From assembly GCA_037200525.1 (NCBI GenBank), contig JBBCGG010000001.1:1964501-2028500 (forward strand): 64,000 nucleotides of DNA, given 5' to 3'. Made by a program: the position numbers and the translations under genes. This document shows positions 37,419-46,125 of the stretch, piece after piece. Source of the DNA: Methylocella sp. Its GTDB lineage: Bacteria > Pseudomonadota > Alphaproteobacteria > Rhizobiales > Beijerinckiaceae. The notes beneath the pieces are model-generated. The model saw only the letters and a list, made by a program, of their open reading frames with translations. It ran no database searches and had not been told where the DNA came from. Each line of letters begins with the position of its first letter. The first letter of the stretch is position 1.

Positions 37419-38561
37419 ATGGCGGCTTTTCGACCCAATGGTGCGTTCGACCGGCGCGACGTGATCTGCGGCGGCGGCGCGGCCGCATTTGCGACGCTCG
37501 TCGCCTCATTGCTAGCCGGGGGTCGACCGGCTCGGGCGGTCGGCCTCGAATCTCCCGCGCCCACAGTCGACAAAGTCTCGGTCACGGTAGTGACCGACAG
37601 TTACATGCTCGCAGTCGCTCCCAATTTGACGATCGGCGACGTCGAGATCCAGCGCTCCGGCTTTATGCTCTCGGATCTGCCGCCGGCGCGGGCGCTTGTG
37701 AGCGAATTTGGATTGTCGCTCCACGTCGAATCTCTCCGCGGACCCGAGGCGCGGCGCGTCCTCATCGATTTCGGCTATACGCCGGAAGCGCTCAACAACA
37801 ATCTGGAGCTGTTGCGGCTCGATCCGGCCGCCCTTGACGCGCTGATTCTGAGCCACGGCCATTACGATCACTTCGGAGGGCTCGTCGGGTTCCTCAAGGC
37901 GCACGGGGCCAAGCTCAGGGCGAATCTGCCGCTCTATCTTGGCGGCGAGGAATGCTTCTGCTCGCGAGAATGGAAAGCGCCGCCGACCAAGGGCAATTTT
38001 GGAGCGCTCGATAGAAGGGCGTTGGAGCAGGCCAAACTCGCCGTCACCTATGCAGAAGGCGCCAGCCTTGTCGCGGGTCACGGCTTCACCACCGGTCAAG
38101 TCGAGCTTGGCAGCTTCGAGAAGGTGCTGGCCCCGACCGCAATGACAATCGGGGTCACGGACGGCGTCGGTTGCTATGCCGACAAACTCCCGCAGGACGA
38201 GCGGACCCTGACCGTGATTTCCGATCAGTTCCGCCACGAGATCGCGACTGCGTATAATCTAAGGGGGCGCGGGCTGATCATCCTCACCTCATGCAGCCAT
38301 CGCGGCGTAGTGAATGTCGTGAAACAGGCCCAGACGGTCTCAGGCGAAAACAAGGTCCATGCGATCATCGGCGGCTTCCACCTGGCGCCGCAAAAAGAGG
38401 ACTATGTGCGCGAGACGGTCGCTGCCCTGAAGGCGATCGACCCGGATTACATCATCCCGATGCATTGCACAGGCGACGCATTCTTCGACATCGCCAAAGT
38501 CGAGATGCCGGGCAAGGTGCTGCGCTCCTACACCGGAACGCGCTTCGTCTTCAGCGCCTGA
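37419..38561 (+). CDS. Exported metallo-beta-lactamase-fold hydrolase
   Basis: 380 residues. The N terminus 'DRRDVICGGGAAAFATLVAS' looks like a twin-arginine signal cut near 'GRPARA'. The metal site is complete: 'LSHGHYDHFGG' (HxHxDH), 'SCSHRGVVNVV', 'IIGGFHLA' and 'PMHCTGDA'. The last three motifs are those of the COG1237 branch, whose archaeal member is RFA-P synthase (a methanopterin-pathway enzyme). Substrate and function here are unknown. The start has GGGAGG ahead. The gap upstream (36989-37418) holds transposase relic 2 and little else. Another exported protein follows after 159 bases. Confidence 0.8.
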   Translation: MAAFRPNGAFDRRDVICGGGAAAFATLVASLLAGGRPARAVGLESPAPTVDKVSVTVVTDSYMLAVAPNLTIGDVEIQRSGFMLSDLPPARALVSEFGLSLHVESLRGPEARRVLIDFGYTPEALNNNLELLRLDPAALDALILSHGHYDHFGGLVGFLKAHGAKLRANLPLYLGGEECFCSREWKAPPTKGNFGALDRRALEQAKLAVTYAEGASLVAGHGFTTGQVELGSFEKVLAPTAMTIGVTDGVGCYADKLPQDERTLTVISDQFRHEIATAYNLRGRGLIILTSCSHRGVVNVVKQAQTVSGENKVHAIIGGFHLAPQKEDYVRETVAALKAIDPDYIIPMHCTGDAFFDIAKVEMPGKVLRSYTGTRFVFSA

Positions 38562-38720
38562 GCGCGACGCAAAGGTTGATCCTCGAGCGTCGAGCAGCGA
38601 GCCGAAGTAAGCAAGAAAATGCCGGCGCATATCGCATCTCAAGCGCGAGCCGGTCGTCGTCAGGTCCGCGGCGGGTCAGAGCATAGGCGCAACGCCGCGG
38701 CTCGATCCAAGGAGGAACCG

Positions 38721-39287
38721 ATGAAACCCATGAATCCAAGCAGAATCGCGGCTCCCGCCGCAGCGATAACTCTCGTTAAGACAGCGCTTGTCTCGGGGGC
38801 GCTCATAGCCTTCGCCCCGGGCGTCGCCGCAGCGGCCCCGATGGAAAAGAAGGGGACTACCCCCTACGTGACGCACTTCATTTTTCGACCGGTGATGAGC
38901 ATCGACGTCCCCGACCTCGGGACGGCCACACAGCTGGAGGCGGTTGGAACCACCGAAAACTTGAAGGGAGAGAAGATGCTCGACAAAATGTCGGCGCATT
39001 GCACTGCGCTGAACGTTGCTTCTGGGGACAAGAAATACATCGACGGCGCATGCGTGCTGGCCGATAGCGACGGCGACAAGATTTTCTCGACCTTTGATAC
39101 GCGCGATGTCGATAAGTCCGACCCAAAAATGGATTGCGGCACCCATATCATCACGGGGGGCACCGGCAAGTACAAGGGAATCACCGGCCGGGAGCCGTTT
39201 GCCTGTATTGTAATGCCTGCCTTGGCCGGAGCGGGCGGCTACACCGCGATGGACATTCCGCATAACACGACGTGGGAGATCAAATAA
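38721..39287 (+). CDS. Secreted protein of unknown function (allene-oxide-cyclase-barrel-like)
   Basis: 188 residues from ATG 38721 with AAGGAGG ahead. The signal peptide is long (cleavage near 'GVAAAAP', about residue 40). The mature part is all-beta in look and contains 'GTHIITGGTGKYKGITGREP', a motif seen in allene-oxide-cyclase-barrel-like and related bacterial proteins. Two cysteines ('SAHCTALN', 'DGACVLAD') could form a disulfide. It lies downstream of the metallo-hydrolase and ends at a good intrinsic terminator. Confidence 0.65.
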   Translation: MKPMNPSRIAAPAAAITLVKTALVSGALIAFAPGVAAAAPMEKKGTTPYVTHFIFRPVMSIDVPDLGTATQLEAVGTTENLKGEKMLDKMSAHCTALNVASGDKKYIDGACVLADSDGDKIFSTFDTRDVDKSDPKMDCGTHIITGGTGKYKGITGREPFACIVMPALAGAGGYTAMDIPHNTTWEIK

Positions 39288-39343
39288 TAAGAACGTTGGC
39301 GTCGGCGCAAACCCGAGCGGCGACGCCAGCCATGCATCGAAGC

Positions 39344-39369
39344 AAGCCCGACGCAGAGCCGGGCTTTTT
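39344..39369 (+). terminator. Intrinsic terminator after the secreted protein gene
   Basis: A seven-base-pair GC-rich stem (AAGCCCG, 39344-39350, with CGGGCTT, 39360-39366) and a nine-base loop are followed at once by a run of T's to 39369. It lies 57 bases after the stop at 39287. Confidence 0.8.
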
Positions 39370-39431
39370 CGCATTCAGTGGTTCCGCCGCCAATGGAAGA
39401 TTTTTGGGCCGGCCTCTCGATCATGCCGCCC

Positions 39432-39455
39432 GATCAATCTCTGCGGATTGATCGC
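39432..39455. repeat. Perfect 9-bp inverted repeat between the secreted protein gene and rpmE
   Basis: CGATCAATC (39432-39440) pairs with GATTGATCG (39447-39455) around six bases. It lies in the 287-base gap between a plus-strand gene and rpmE on the minus strand and may end the rpmE transcript. No gene is supported in the rest of the gap. Confidence 0.5.
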
Positions 39456-39574
39456 ATGCGACGAACAACGTCGGCCATTCGGCGCGGGCGTCAATCAGCC
39501 GCGCCAAATGCATCGTCGGGAATGAGACACGCGGCGGCGCCCGGCGGCCATCGCTGCGAACGCGCCTGACCCGC

Positions 39575-39805
39575 TTATTTTTTGCCGAAAGACAGTCCGG
39601 CGAAACGCGAATTGAAGCGCGAAAGCCGTCCGCCGCGGTCGAGCAATTGCTGCGAACCGCCGGTCCATGCCGGATGAGTTTTGGGATCGATGTCGAGGTG
39701 CATCGTGTCTCCCTCGGCGCCATAGGTGGAGCGGGTCAAAAACTCCGTCCCGTCAGTCATGACGATCTTAATCAGATGATATTGGGGATGAATATCGGCT
39801 TTCAT
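39575..39805 (-). CDS. rpmE: 50S ribosomal protein L31
   Basis: 76 residues beginning '[19 protein letters not shown]' and holding '[17 protein letters not shown]', a typical alphaproteobacterial L31 of the large ribosomal subunit. There is no CxxC zinc motif, so it is the zinc-independent form. The start ATG at 39805 has AAGGA eight bases ahead; a TTG two codons earlier is in frame but too close to it. It is monocistronic and divergent from purA. Confidence 0.94.
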   Translation of the reverse strand: MKADIHPQYHLIKIVMTDGTEFLTRSTYGAEGDTMHLDIDPKTHPAWTGGSQQLLDRGGRLSRFNSRFAGLSFGKK

Positions 39806-40087
39806 CGGCAAATTCCTTCAAAACACCTTCGGCCAGGGAGGCTCAACCAAGGCCGGTCAAAAACGTCGCCGAGAGCGCAATCGAGGCTCATAACTCGTCG
39901 GTCATGACTGGAGAACCCGCCCTATACTCCACTCGCCTCGTTGTTACAAGACCGGGCGGCGGAAGCTTTACTCATGCGGCGCGATTGTGTACCGCTGAAT
40001 GCGCCCCGGCGCATGCGCCGGGCTTATTTTTTGCAATGCGCGCTCGGGTCAAATTCGATCCGGCGAAGCTTGGAGCGAAACAGATCC

Positions 40088-41383
40088 ATGGCGAATGTGG
40101 TGGTGGTCGGCGCTCAGTGGGGCGACGAGGGCAAAGGCAAGATCGTCGACTGGCTGTCGCTCGAGGCCGACATCGTGGTGCGCTTCCAGGGCGGCCATAA
40201 TGCAGGTCATACGCTGGTCATCGGCAATCAGGTCTATAAATTGGCGCTGCTTCCCTCCGGCATCGTCCGCCCCGGCAAGCTTTCGATCATCGGCAATGGC
40301 GTCGTGCTCGATCCGCACCATCTCGTCGAGGAAATCGCCAAGCTTGCGGCGCAGGGCGTGACGGTTTCTCCGGACAATTTGAAGATCGCCGACAATGTCA
40401 CGCTGATTCTGGCGCTCCACCGCGAACTCGACGCCCATCGTGAATCCTCCAGCAACGAAGGCCTCAAGATAGGCACCACCAAGCGCGGCATTGGTCCAGC
40501 CTATGAGGATAAAGTCGGCCGCCGCGCAATTCGGCTGATGGACCTCGCCGAACCGCAGTCGCTGGACGAAAAGATCGGCCGCCTCCTCGCCCATCACGAT
40601 CCGCTCCGGCGCGGCCTTGGGCTTGAGCCGATCACCGCCGCCTCGATCCGCGCCGAACTCGCCGCGGTCGCGCCCAAGGTTCTGCCCTTCATGGATGCGA
40701 CATGGGATCTGCTTGAGCGCGCTCGGCGCGAGGGCAAGCGCATTTTATTTGAGGGCGCGCAGGGCGCTCTCCTTGATATCGATCACGGCACCTATCCTTT
40801 CGTCACCTCTTCCAACACGGTCGCCGCCAACGCCGCGACCGGATCGGGCCTTGGCCCAAAGGCGATCGGCTATGTGCTCGGCATCGCCAAAGCCTATACG
40901 ACGCGCGTAGGCGGTGGACCCTTTCCGACTGAGCTCAACGATGAGACAGGCCAGCGAATGGGCGACAGGGGCCATGAATTTGGAACCAATACCGGGAGGC
41001 GCAGGCGTTGCGGCTGGTTTGATGCGGTTCTCGTGCGGCAAGCCGTAAAGACCTCGGGAATCGACGGGATCGCGCTGACGAAGCTCGACATTCTCGACGG
41101 CTTTGCGGAAATCAAGGTTTGCGTTGGCTATCATCTTGATGGTCAGCGCATTAACCGGTTTCCGGCGAGTCAGGCGGCGCAGGCGCGAGTCGAGCCGATC
41201 TACGAGACGATCGAGGGCTGGGAGGGCACAACCGCCGGAGCGCGCTCCTGGGCGCAGCTTCCGGCGCAGGCGATCAAATATGTGCGCCGAATCGAGGAGC
41301 TGATCGAGGCGCCGGTGGCGCTGCTCTCGACGAGTCCAGAGCGCGCCGATACTATCCTCGTGCACAATCCTTTCCGGGACTGA
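40088..41383 (+). CDS. purA: Adenylosuccinate synthetase
   Basis: 431 residues. '[16 protein letters not shown]' (P-loop and catalytic Asp), 'GGHNAGHT' (catalytic His), '[14 protein letters not shown]', '[22 protein letters not shown]' in part, and '[11 protein letters not shown]' are all present. '[14 protein letters not shown]' keeps the GTP/IMP loop. It joins aspartate to IMP in AMP synthesis. The true start is ATG 40088; the open frame runs 49 codons further upstream. A tandem 20-base duplication spans its stop codon. Confidence 0.96.
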   Translation: MANVVVVGAQWGDEGKGKIVDWLSLEADIVVRFQGGHNAGHTLVIGNQVYKLALLPSGIVRPGKLSIIGNGVVLDPHHLVEEIAKLAAQGVTVSPDNLKIADNVTLILALHRELDAHRESSSNEGLKIGTTKRGIGPAYEDKVGRRAIRLMDLAEPQSLDEKIGRLLAHHDPLRRGLGLEPITAASIRAELAAVAPKVLPFMDATWDLLERARREGKRILFEGAQGALLDIDHGTYPFVTSSNTVAANAATGSGLGPKAIGYVLGIAKAYTTRVGGGPFPTELNDETGQRMGDRGHEFGTNTGRRRRCGWFDAVLVRQAVKTSGIDGIALTKLDILDGFAEIKVCVGYHLDGQRINRFPASQAAQARVEPIYETIEGWEGTTAGARSWAQLPAQAIKYVRRIEELIEAPVALLSTSPERADTILVHNPFRD

Positions 41384-41405
41384 GGTCGCCTTTCCGGGAC
41401 TGAGG
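41369..41405 (+). repeat. Tandem duplication across the purA stop codon
   Basis: The 17 bases 'cctttccgggactgagg' occur at 41369-41385 and again at 41389-41405, a period of 20. The first copy contains the last purA codons and its TGA. The second is non-coding. It looks like a recent slip-strand duplication. Confidence 0.85.
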
Positions 41406-41506
41406 CCGGGGCGCCGTGGCGGCGAAGCCGCGGACGGGTAGACACCCTAATGATATAAGCATGTTGCGGGATTGACGGATGATCCCTGGAATGGTCTGAA
41501 CGCGGA

Positions 41507-43201
41507 ATGGCTGACTATTATCCGCTGCTCGCCAAGGCTGTCGCGGGCCTGCCGAACTCAACGCCGGACACGCGTCGGGCGATCTATGATCGCGCTCGCA
41601 ATGCGCTGCTCGGGCAGCTGCGTCGTCTCGAGCCGCCCGTCCCGGAAGCGGATGTCGAGCGTGAAAGCGGGGCTTTAGAGGTTGCGGTCGCGCGCCTTGA
41701 AGCCGAATTGGCGCCCCCGCCCGAAGCCCAAACCGAACAAGTCGTCGCGCCTGAGCCGCCCCCGGGGCCTGCCAGCAAGGTTGAGCCAACTCGGAAGGCC
41801 GCCGACGCTCCCGAGCCTCCGCCTGAAATTCGTTCGGTCGCGCCCGTTGCGAGCGATGAGCCGCCGGCGCAGACGCCGCAGGGAGCGCCCGCGGCCGGGA
41901 CTCCCGTCGCCGAATCAGCCGTCCCCAATCCCGCCGCCGCCAACATACGCAGACGAGTTGGCGCAGCAGCCTCGCCGCCGGCGCGTCCGCCTCAGTTCTT
42001 CAAGGTGCAGCGCGAGAGGACGCCGGGGATTCCGCCGTCTCCGACCCTTCGCGTGTCGCCGTCGTCGCGTCCCTATGAAGCGCCGGCGCCAGAGAAACCT
42101 GCGGAGAGTCCAGTCGCGCCGGCATCAAGCGGCGAAATACCCGTTTCTCCAGAATTGCGCTTCCGAGAGCGCAGCTCGGGTGACTCTGATTCAAATGTTC
42201 GCGAGCCTGTCGCCGAAGAGCGCCCCCCGACGCTTCTGACAACAACAACGGACGCTGACGAAGCGGCCACTGAAATGGCGAATGCGGCGAGCCGGCAAAA
42301 TTTTGGTCAGGCAGCCGGGACGCGCCTCGATGCGCAACGTCCTTTCGCCCCGCGCCCGGCGCGAGATCGCGCGGCGCCTAAACGGCTCTGGATCGTCGGC
42401 TTCGTCGTCGGCCTCCTCGTCCTTTTCGTCGCGGTTGCGGCCTTTGAGTTGCGGGATCGGCCCGAGGATCTGCGCCAGAAAGCCGCCACGCCGATCATAG
42501 CTCCCGACGCCGCCGTGAACGGAAAGATTGTGGATCGCATCGGCGGCGTTGGAGCGGAGCCAGAGGGGACGGCGGCTTCGGCGACCTCTGAAAGCGCAGG
42601 CGTCTCCGACGATCAAGCAGCGAAGAGCGCGGCGCCCCCGGCTGAGCCGCCGGCCGCCGTCTCGCGCCGCGCGGCACTCCTCGTCGAAGCGCCGGAAGAG
42701 CAATCCAAGGTGAAGACTTATCTTGGGGCAGTCGTCTGGAAGGTCGATAATGTTAGCAATGGGCCGGGCGAGCCGCTGAGCACTGCGGTTCACGCCGAGA
42801 TCGACATTCCCGAGGAACAATTGCGGGCGGAGATGACGTTCCAAAAGAACTTCGACAGCACTTTGCCGGCCTCGCATACGATGAAACTGCAATTCACTGA
42901 GCCCCAAGGCGGCCCCTTGGGCAATGTCCAGCAGATCAGCGTGCCGCAGATGCGGCGCGAAGACAGCGCCACAGGAGACGGCCTCGTCGGCGTTCCGGTT
43001 CCGATAACGGAGAATTCCTTTCTTGTCGGCTTGAGCCGGGGAACCGCCGAGGCGGCCAATCTCGATCTTATAAAGTCGCGGGAATGGATCGATGTGCCGA
43101 TGCTTCTGAGCAATGGCAAAATCGCGAAGCTGACCTTTGAGAAAGGCCCGCCCGGGCAGCGCGCGTTGAATGACGCATTGGCGGCCTGGCAGAATCAATA
43201 G
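41507..43201 (+). CDS. Pro/Ala-rich single-pass membrane protein of unknown function
   Basis: 564 residues. A short helical N domain (1-60, 'YYPLLAKAVAGLPNSTPDTR') is followed by a ~230-residue disordered stretch rich in Pro, Ala and Glu. One membrane helix lies at about 295-315 ('LWIVGFVVGLLVLFVAVAAFEL') and a compact C-terminal domain at about 395-564 ('TYLGAVVWKVDNVSNG', 'EWIDVPMLLSNGKIAKLTFEKG'). The topology suggests a cytoplasmic N side and periplasmic C domain. I know similar proteins next to purA in rhizobia but no function. The start ATG 41507 has a weak CGCGGA. Confidence 0.7.
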   Translation: MADYYPLLAKAVAGLPNSTPDTRRAIYDRARNALLGQLRRLEPPVPEADVERESGALEVAVARLEAELAPPPEAQTEQVVAPEPPPGPASKVEPTRKAADAPEPPPEIRSVAPVASDEPPAQTPQGAPAAGTPVAESAVPNPAAANIRRRVGAAASPPARPPQFFKVQRERTPGIPPSPTLRVSPSSRPYEAPAPEKPAESPVAPASSGEIPVSPELRFRERSSGDSDSNVREPVAEERPPTLLTTTTDADEAATEMANAASRQNFGQAAGTRLDAQRPFAPRPARDRAAPKRLWIVGFVVGLLVLFVAVAAFELRDRPEDLRQKAATPIIAPDAAVNGKIVDRIGGVGAEPEGTAASATSESAGVSDDQAAKSAAPPAEPPAAVSRRAALLVEAPEEQSKVKTYLGAVVWKVDNVSNGPGEPLSTAVHAEIDIPEEQLRAEMTFQKNFDSTLPASHTMKLQFTEPQGGPLGNVQQISVPQMRREDSATGDGLVGVPVPITENSFLVGLSRGTAEAANLDLIKSREWIDVPMLLSNGKIAKLTFEKGPPGQRALNDALAAWQNQ

Positions 43202-43248
43202 CCTCACCTGATTTTCAGCGATCGGGCTCTATCCGACTGTTTCAGGCT

Positions 43249-44154
43249 CTATCGCTTGTCGAAAGCTTCGACTTCGGCATTGATCCGCGCGGCCAAATTG
43301 CGCAGTTCCGCCTCGGGGAGCGCGCCGGCGAGGGCATATTTGGCGTTGTTTTGCCGCCAAACGATCGCAGCGGAGCTGGCGGGGGAGCTGGACGAAGCGC
43401 GCCCGGCCGCGTGGAAGCCGGGTGCGCCACTCCCTTCATCGCGCTCGGCGCAGAGGCCGACCGGGGAATCATCGTTCTTGGCGTAGAAAAAACAGAACAT
43501 GCCGCCGGCGGGACCGGGCGCGACGCGGACGCCGACCAGCGTCAGGCCGGCCGCTGAAAGATTTGGCACGACCAGCGCGGCCTGACTTGGCTGGCGGCTT
43601 AGCGGCGCGATCCCCGCCGCATTCGCAGGCTTTTGCGGCGCGAATGCTAGAAGAGCCGATTGCGTGCGCTGGACGAAAATATCGTCGGCGGCAGGGGCAG
43701 CCGTGTCCAGAGCGCCAGCGGTCGGCAGGTGGGAGCGATCGAAAAAAATCCATGCGCCGAGAGTCGCGGCGATCATTCCGCCGGCGAAAGCGCCGATGAG
43801 CCAGCGCGCCTGCCGACGATCGCGCCAGAATTTAACGACAGCGGAGGCCCAAATCTTGGTTCGGGCAGCATCGTTTTGACTCTGTTCCTCGCCGCCCGAC
43901 AAAAGCCGGCTCGCCAAGATGTTTTTCGCCGCGGGCGGAGGGAGCGAGGCGAAGGACAGGGCGGGTTCGCCTTCGACCCGCGCGAAAGCGGCGCGGATGA
44001 TTTCGTTTTGGCGCCGCCAACTCTCGACCCGCGCGGCGTCAACTGGCGAGGAGGCGAGAAAGTCGGCGATGGCCGCGCGGCGCTCTCCCTCGATTTCGCC
44101 ATCGACGAAGCCGTGCAGCTCTTCATCGCTAACGGGGGGCACGGTGCCGCTCAC
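43249..44154 (-). CDS. Anti-sigma factor, membrane-anchored
   Basis: 301 residues. The N-terminal 'SDEELHGFVDGEIEGERRAAIADFLAS' resembles the zinc-less anti-sigma domain that holds an ECF sigma. One membrane helix lies at about 116-137 ('RWLIGAFAGGMIAATLGAWIFF'), and a ~150-residue extracytoplasmic part follows. It lies 13 bases after the sigma gene on the same strand, the usual pairing. It probably holds the sigma inactive at the membrane until an envelope signal arrives. The signal is unknown. Confidence 0.78.
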   Translation of the reverse strand: MSGTVPPVSDEELHGFVDGEIEGERRAAIADFLASSPVDAARVESWRRQNEIIRAAFARVEGEPALSFASLPPPAAKNILASRLLSGGEEQSQNDAARTKIWASAVVKFWRDRRQARWLIGAFAGGMIAATLGAWIFFDRSHLPTAGALDTAAPAADDIFVQRTQSALLAFAPQKPANAAGIAPLSRQPSQAALVVPNLSAAGLTLVGVRVAPGPAGGMFCFFYAKNDDSPVGLCAERDEGSGAPGFHAAGRASSSSPASSAAIVWRQNNAKYALAGALPEAELRNLAARINAEVEAFDKR

Positions 44155-44167
44155 GCCGACGGACTTT

Positions 44168-44728
44168 CTATTTGACCAGCCGCAAATGGGGGGGACGCGC
44201 TTTGGCTTTACGCCCTGGGGCTGATTCTTGCAGAGCCTGACTCATGCGCTCCCGCGCGCGGGACAGGCGCGCGATCAGGATAGGACGCGAAACTTTAAGG
44301 ATTCGTGCCGCCTGCGCATAAGTAAATCCTTCCAAAGCGATCAGCAAAAAGGCCTCTTTCTCCTCAAGCTTAAGTCCGCAGAGCGCGCAGGAAAGCTTAT
44401 CGCGGGGCGAAAGAAGGTTCGGGATTTTCTCGGGGGAGTGCAAGGTCCGCGCGCGCAGGCTCCCATCCGCCAAAGCGCTCGAGCCCCGGCTCGGCGCGCG
44501 GAAACTTGGTCCCCGCAGCAAATCGCGATGCATCTCGATCAGCAGAGAATAAACATCCGCGTCGGGGTCTGAAGTCGTGCCGACAGGCTCAAGCTCCGGC
44601 GCGCGGAGTAGGGCCGCGCGGACGAGATCGTCAGCGGCGTCGCTGGCGCCGGGGTGGGAAGCGACAAGCGCGCGGGCGTAACGGCGAAGCCGCGATCCAC
44701 GCAAATCCAAATCCTCTCGCAAACTCAC
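44168..44728 (-). CDS. ECF-type RNA polymerase sigma factor
   Basis: 186 residues from a GTG start with GGAG seven bases ahead. A poorly conserved sigma-2-like region (about 1-75) is followed by a clear sigma-4 helix-turn-helix (about 105-165: 'LEEKEAFLLIALEGFTYAQAARILKVSRPILIARLSRARERM'-type pattern, quoted here in part). It is likely released by the downstream anti-sigma. It is divergent from fabI across 241 bases. I could not recognise an autoregulated promoter by eye. The weak sigma-2 part makes the promoter class uncertain. Confidence 0.75.
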   Translation of the reverse strand: MSLREDLDLRGSRLRRYARALVASHPGASDAADDLVRAALLRAPELEPVGTTSDPDADVYSLLIEMHRDLLRGPSFRAPSRGSSALADGSLRARTLHSPEKIPNLLSPRDKLSCALCGLKLEEKEAFLLIALEGFTYAQAARILKVSRPILIARLSRARERMSQALQESAPGRKAKARPPHLRLVK

Positions 44729-44969
44729 TTTCGCGCTCCGTCGTCAGCGCTTCCCGGCCGATCGTGCGGCCACCTCCCCAAAAAAATATATTAGTGCGCG
44801 CCGGGCTTCCTGCCTACGGGAGAAGCAAAATTTTACCGCCTGCAGAGTCCCCTTTTTGCGCCTTCCTTGTCCGCATAACTTGCGTTAAGTCCGCAGAGTC
44901 CTTAAACGCGGCTGATGCAGCGGCCGTTCCAATCGATCGCATCCCTCTTTTTTCTGATCCGGATCGAGA

Positions 44970-45818
44970 ATGACGCAACCGGAAACCATGACGCCTCGCC
45001 TGAAGACTTCTGGAATCCTCGCTGGTAAACGCGGCCTTGTCATGGGGCTCGCGAATAATCGGTCAATCGCCTGGGGCATCGCCAAAGCGGCCCATGAAGC
45101 GGGCGCCGAACTTGCCTTTACTTTTCAGGGCGAATCGCTGGAAAAGAGAGTGCGACCCCTGGCGCTGGAGGTCGACGGCAAGGTTCTTGGCCATTGCGAC
45201 GTGACCGAATCCGCAAGTCTCGACGCGGTGTTCGCCGAGGTGGAGCGCATTTGGGGCTCCCTCGATTTCGTCGTCCATTGCGTGGCTTTCTCCGACAAGG
45301 ATCAATTGACGGGCCGCTATGTCGATACCACGGCGGAAAATTTCAGCAATTCGCTGTTGATTTCCTGTTATTCGTTCACGGCGGTGGCGCAACGCGCCGA
45401 AAAACTGATGCGCAAGGGCGGCTCGATGCTAACCCTGACCTATTACGGCGCAGAAAAATGGATGCCGCATTATAATGTGATGGGCGTCGCCAAGGCCGCG
45501 CTTGAGGCCAGCGTGCGCTACCTCGCCGCCGATCTCGGCGCGCAGAATATCAGGATCAATGCGATTTCGGCGGGTCCGATCAAGACGCTCGCGGCTTCGG
45601 GGATCGGCGATTTCCGCTACATCCTGAAATGGAACGAATATAACGCGCCGCTGCGCCGCTCGGTGACAATCCAGGAAGTCGGCGAAAGCGCCGTCTTTCT
45701 ATTGTCGCCAATGGCGCGCGGCATCACTGGCGAAATCCTCCATGTCGATGCCGGCTATCATGTCGTCGGCATGAAAAATCCGGCGGCGCCCGACATAGCG
45801 GCGCTTGGGAAAGACTAG
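44970..45818 (+). CDS. fabI: Enoyl-[acyl-carrier-protein] reductase (NADH)
   Basis: 282 residues, short-chain dehydrogenase fold of the FabI type. 'RGLVMGLANNRSIAWGIA' binds NADH. The catalytic pattern is Tyr-(six)-Lys in 'HYNVMGVAKAALE'. 'NAISAGPIKTLAASGI' and 'GEILHVDAGYH' complete the signature. It performs the last step of each fatty-acid elongation cycle and is the target of triclosan-like inhibitors in this family. It appears monocistronic. Confidence 0.95.
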   Translation: MTQPETMTPRLKTSGILAGKRGLVMGLANNRSIAWGIAKAAHEAGAELAFTFQGESLEKRVRPLALEVDGKVLGHCDVTESASLDAVFAEVERIWGSLDFVVHCVAFSDKDQLTGRYVDTTAENFSNSLLISCYSFTAVAQRAEKLMRKGGSMLTLTYYGAEKWMPHYNVMGVAKAALEASVRYLAADLGAQNIRINAISAGPIKTLAASGIGDFRYILKWNEYNAPLRRSVTIQEVGESAVFLLSPMARGITGEILHVDAGYHVVGMKNPAAPDIAALGKD

Positions 45819-46125
45819 CCGGTCCTATGAAAAGCCGGCGGGGCATGTCTCTTCACGCTTGGCGTTCATCCTCCATTCAAGCTAGGTTCATAGGCTAGAC
45901 GATGGAAAAGCCGAAACTCGAGCCAGCGCTTCGTCCGGTTGATCGGCTTGCAATCGAACAGGCCCTCTCGGGCGGCTCCCGACCGTTTTCATTGGACTTG
46001 GGGGCCTTCGGGGCCGAACGAAACGCTTCGCATGAAACAATGCGTACAATCCAAAGCCAGGAAATTTTATAGATTTCCATGCCATATGAGCGAGTCCGAG
46101 CGCGATAACTCAAACGGGATTAGAC
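45819..46125. other. Gap before the Pls-like synthetase gene
   Basis: No gene is supported; short minus-strand frames of about 65-70 codons lack ribosome sites. A 6-base-pair hairpin (GGAAAT/ATTTCC) sits at about 46060-46078. The promoter of the large downstream gene should lie here, but no clear consensus was found. Confidence 0.5.
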
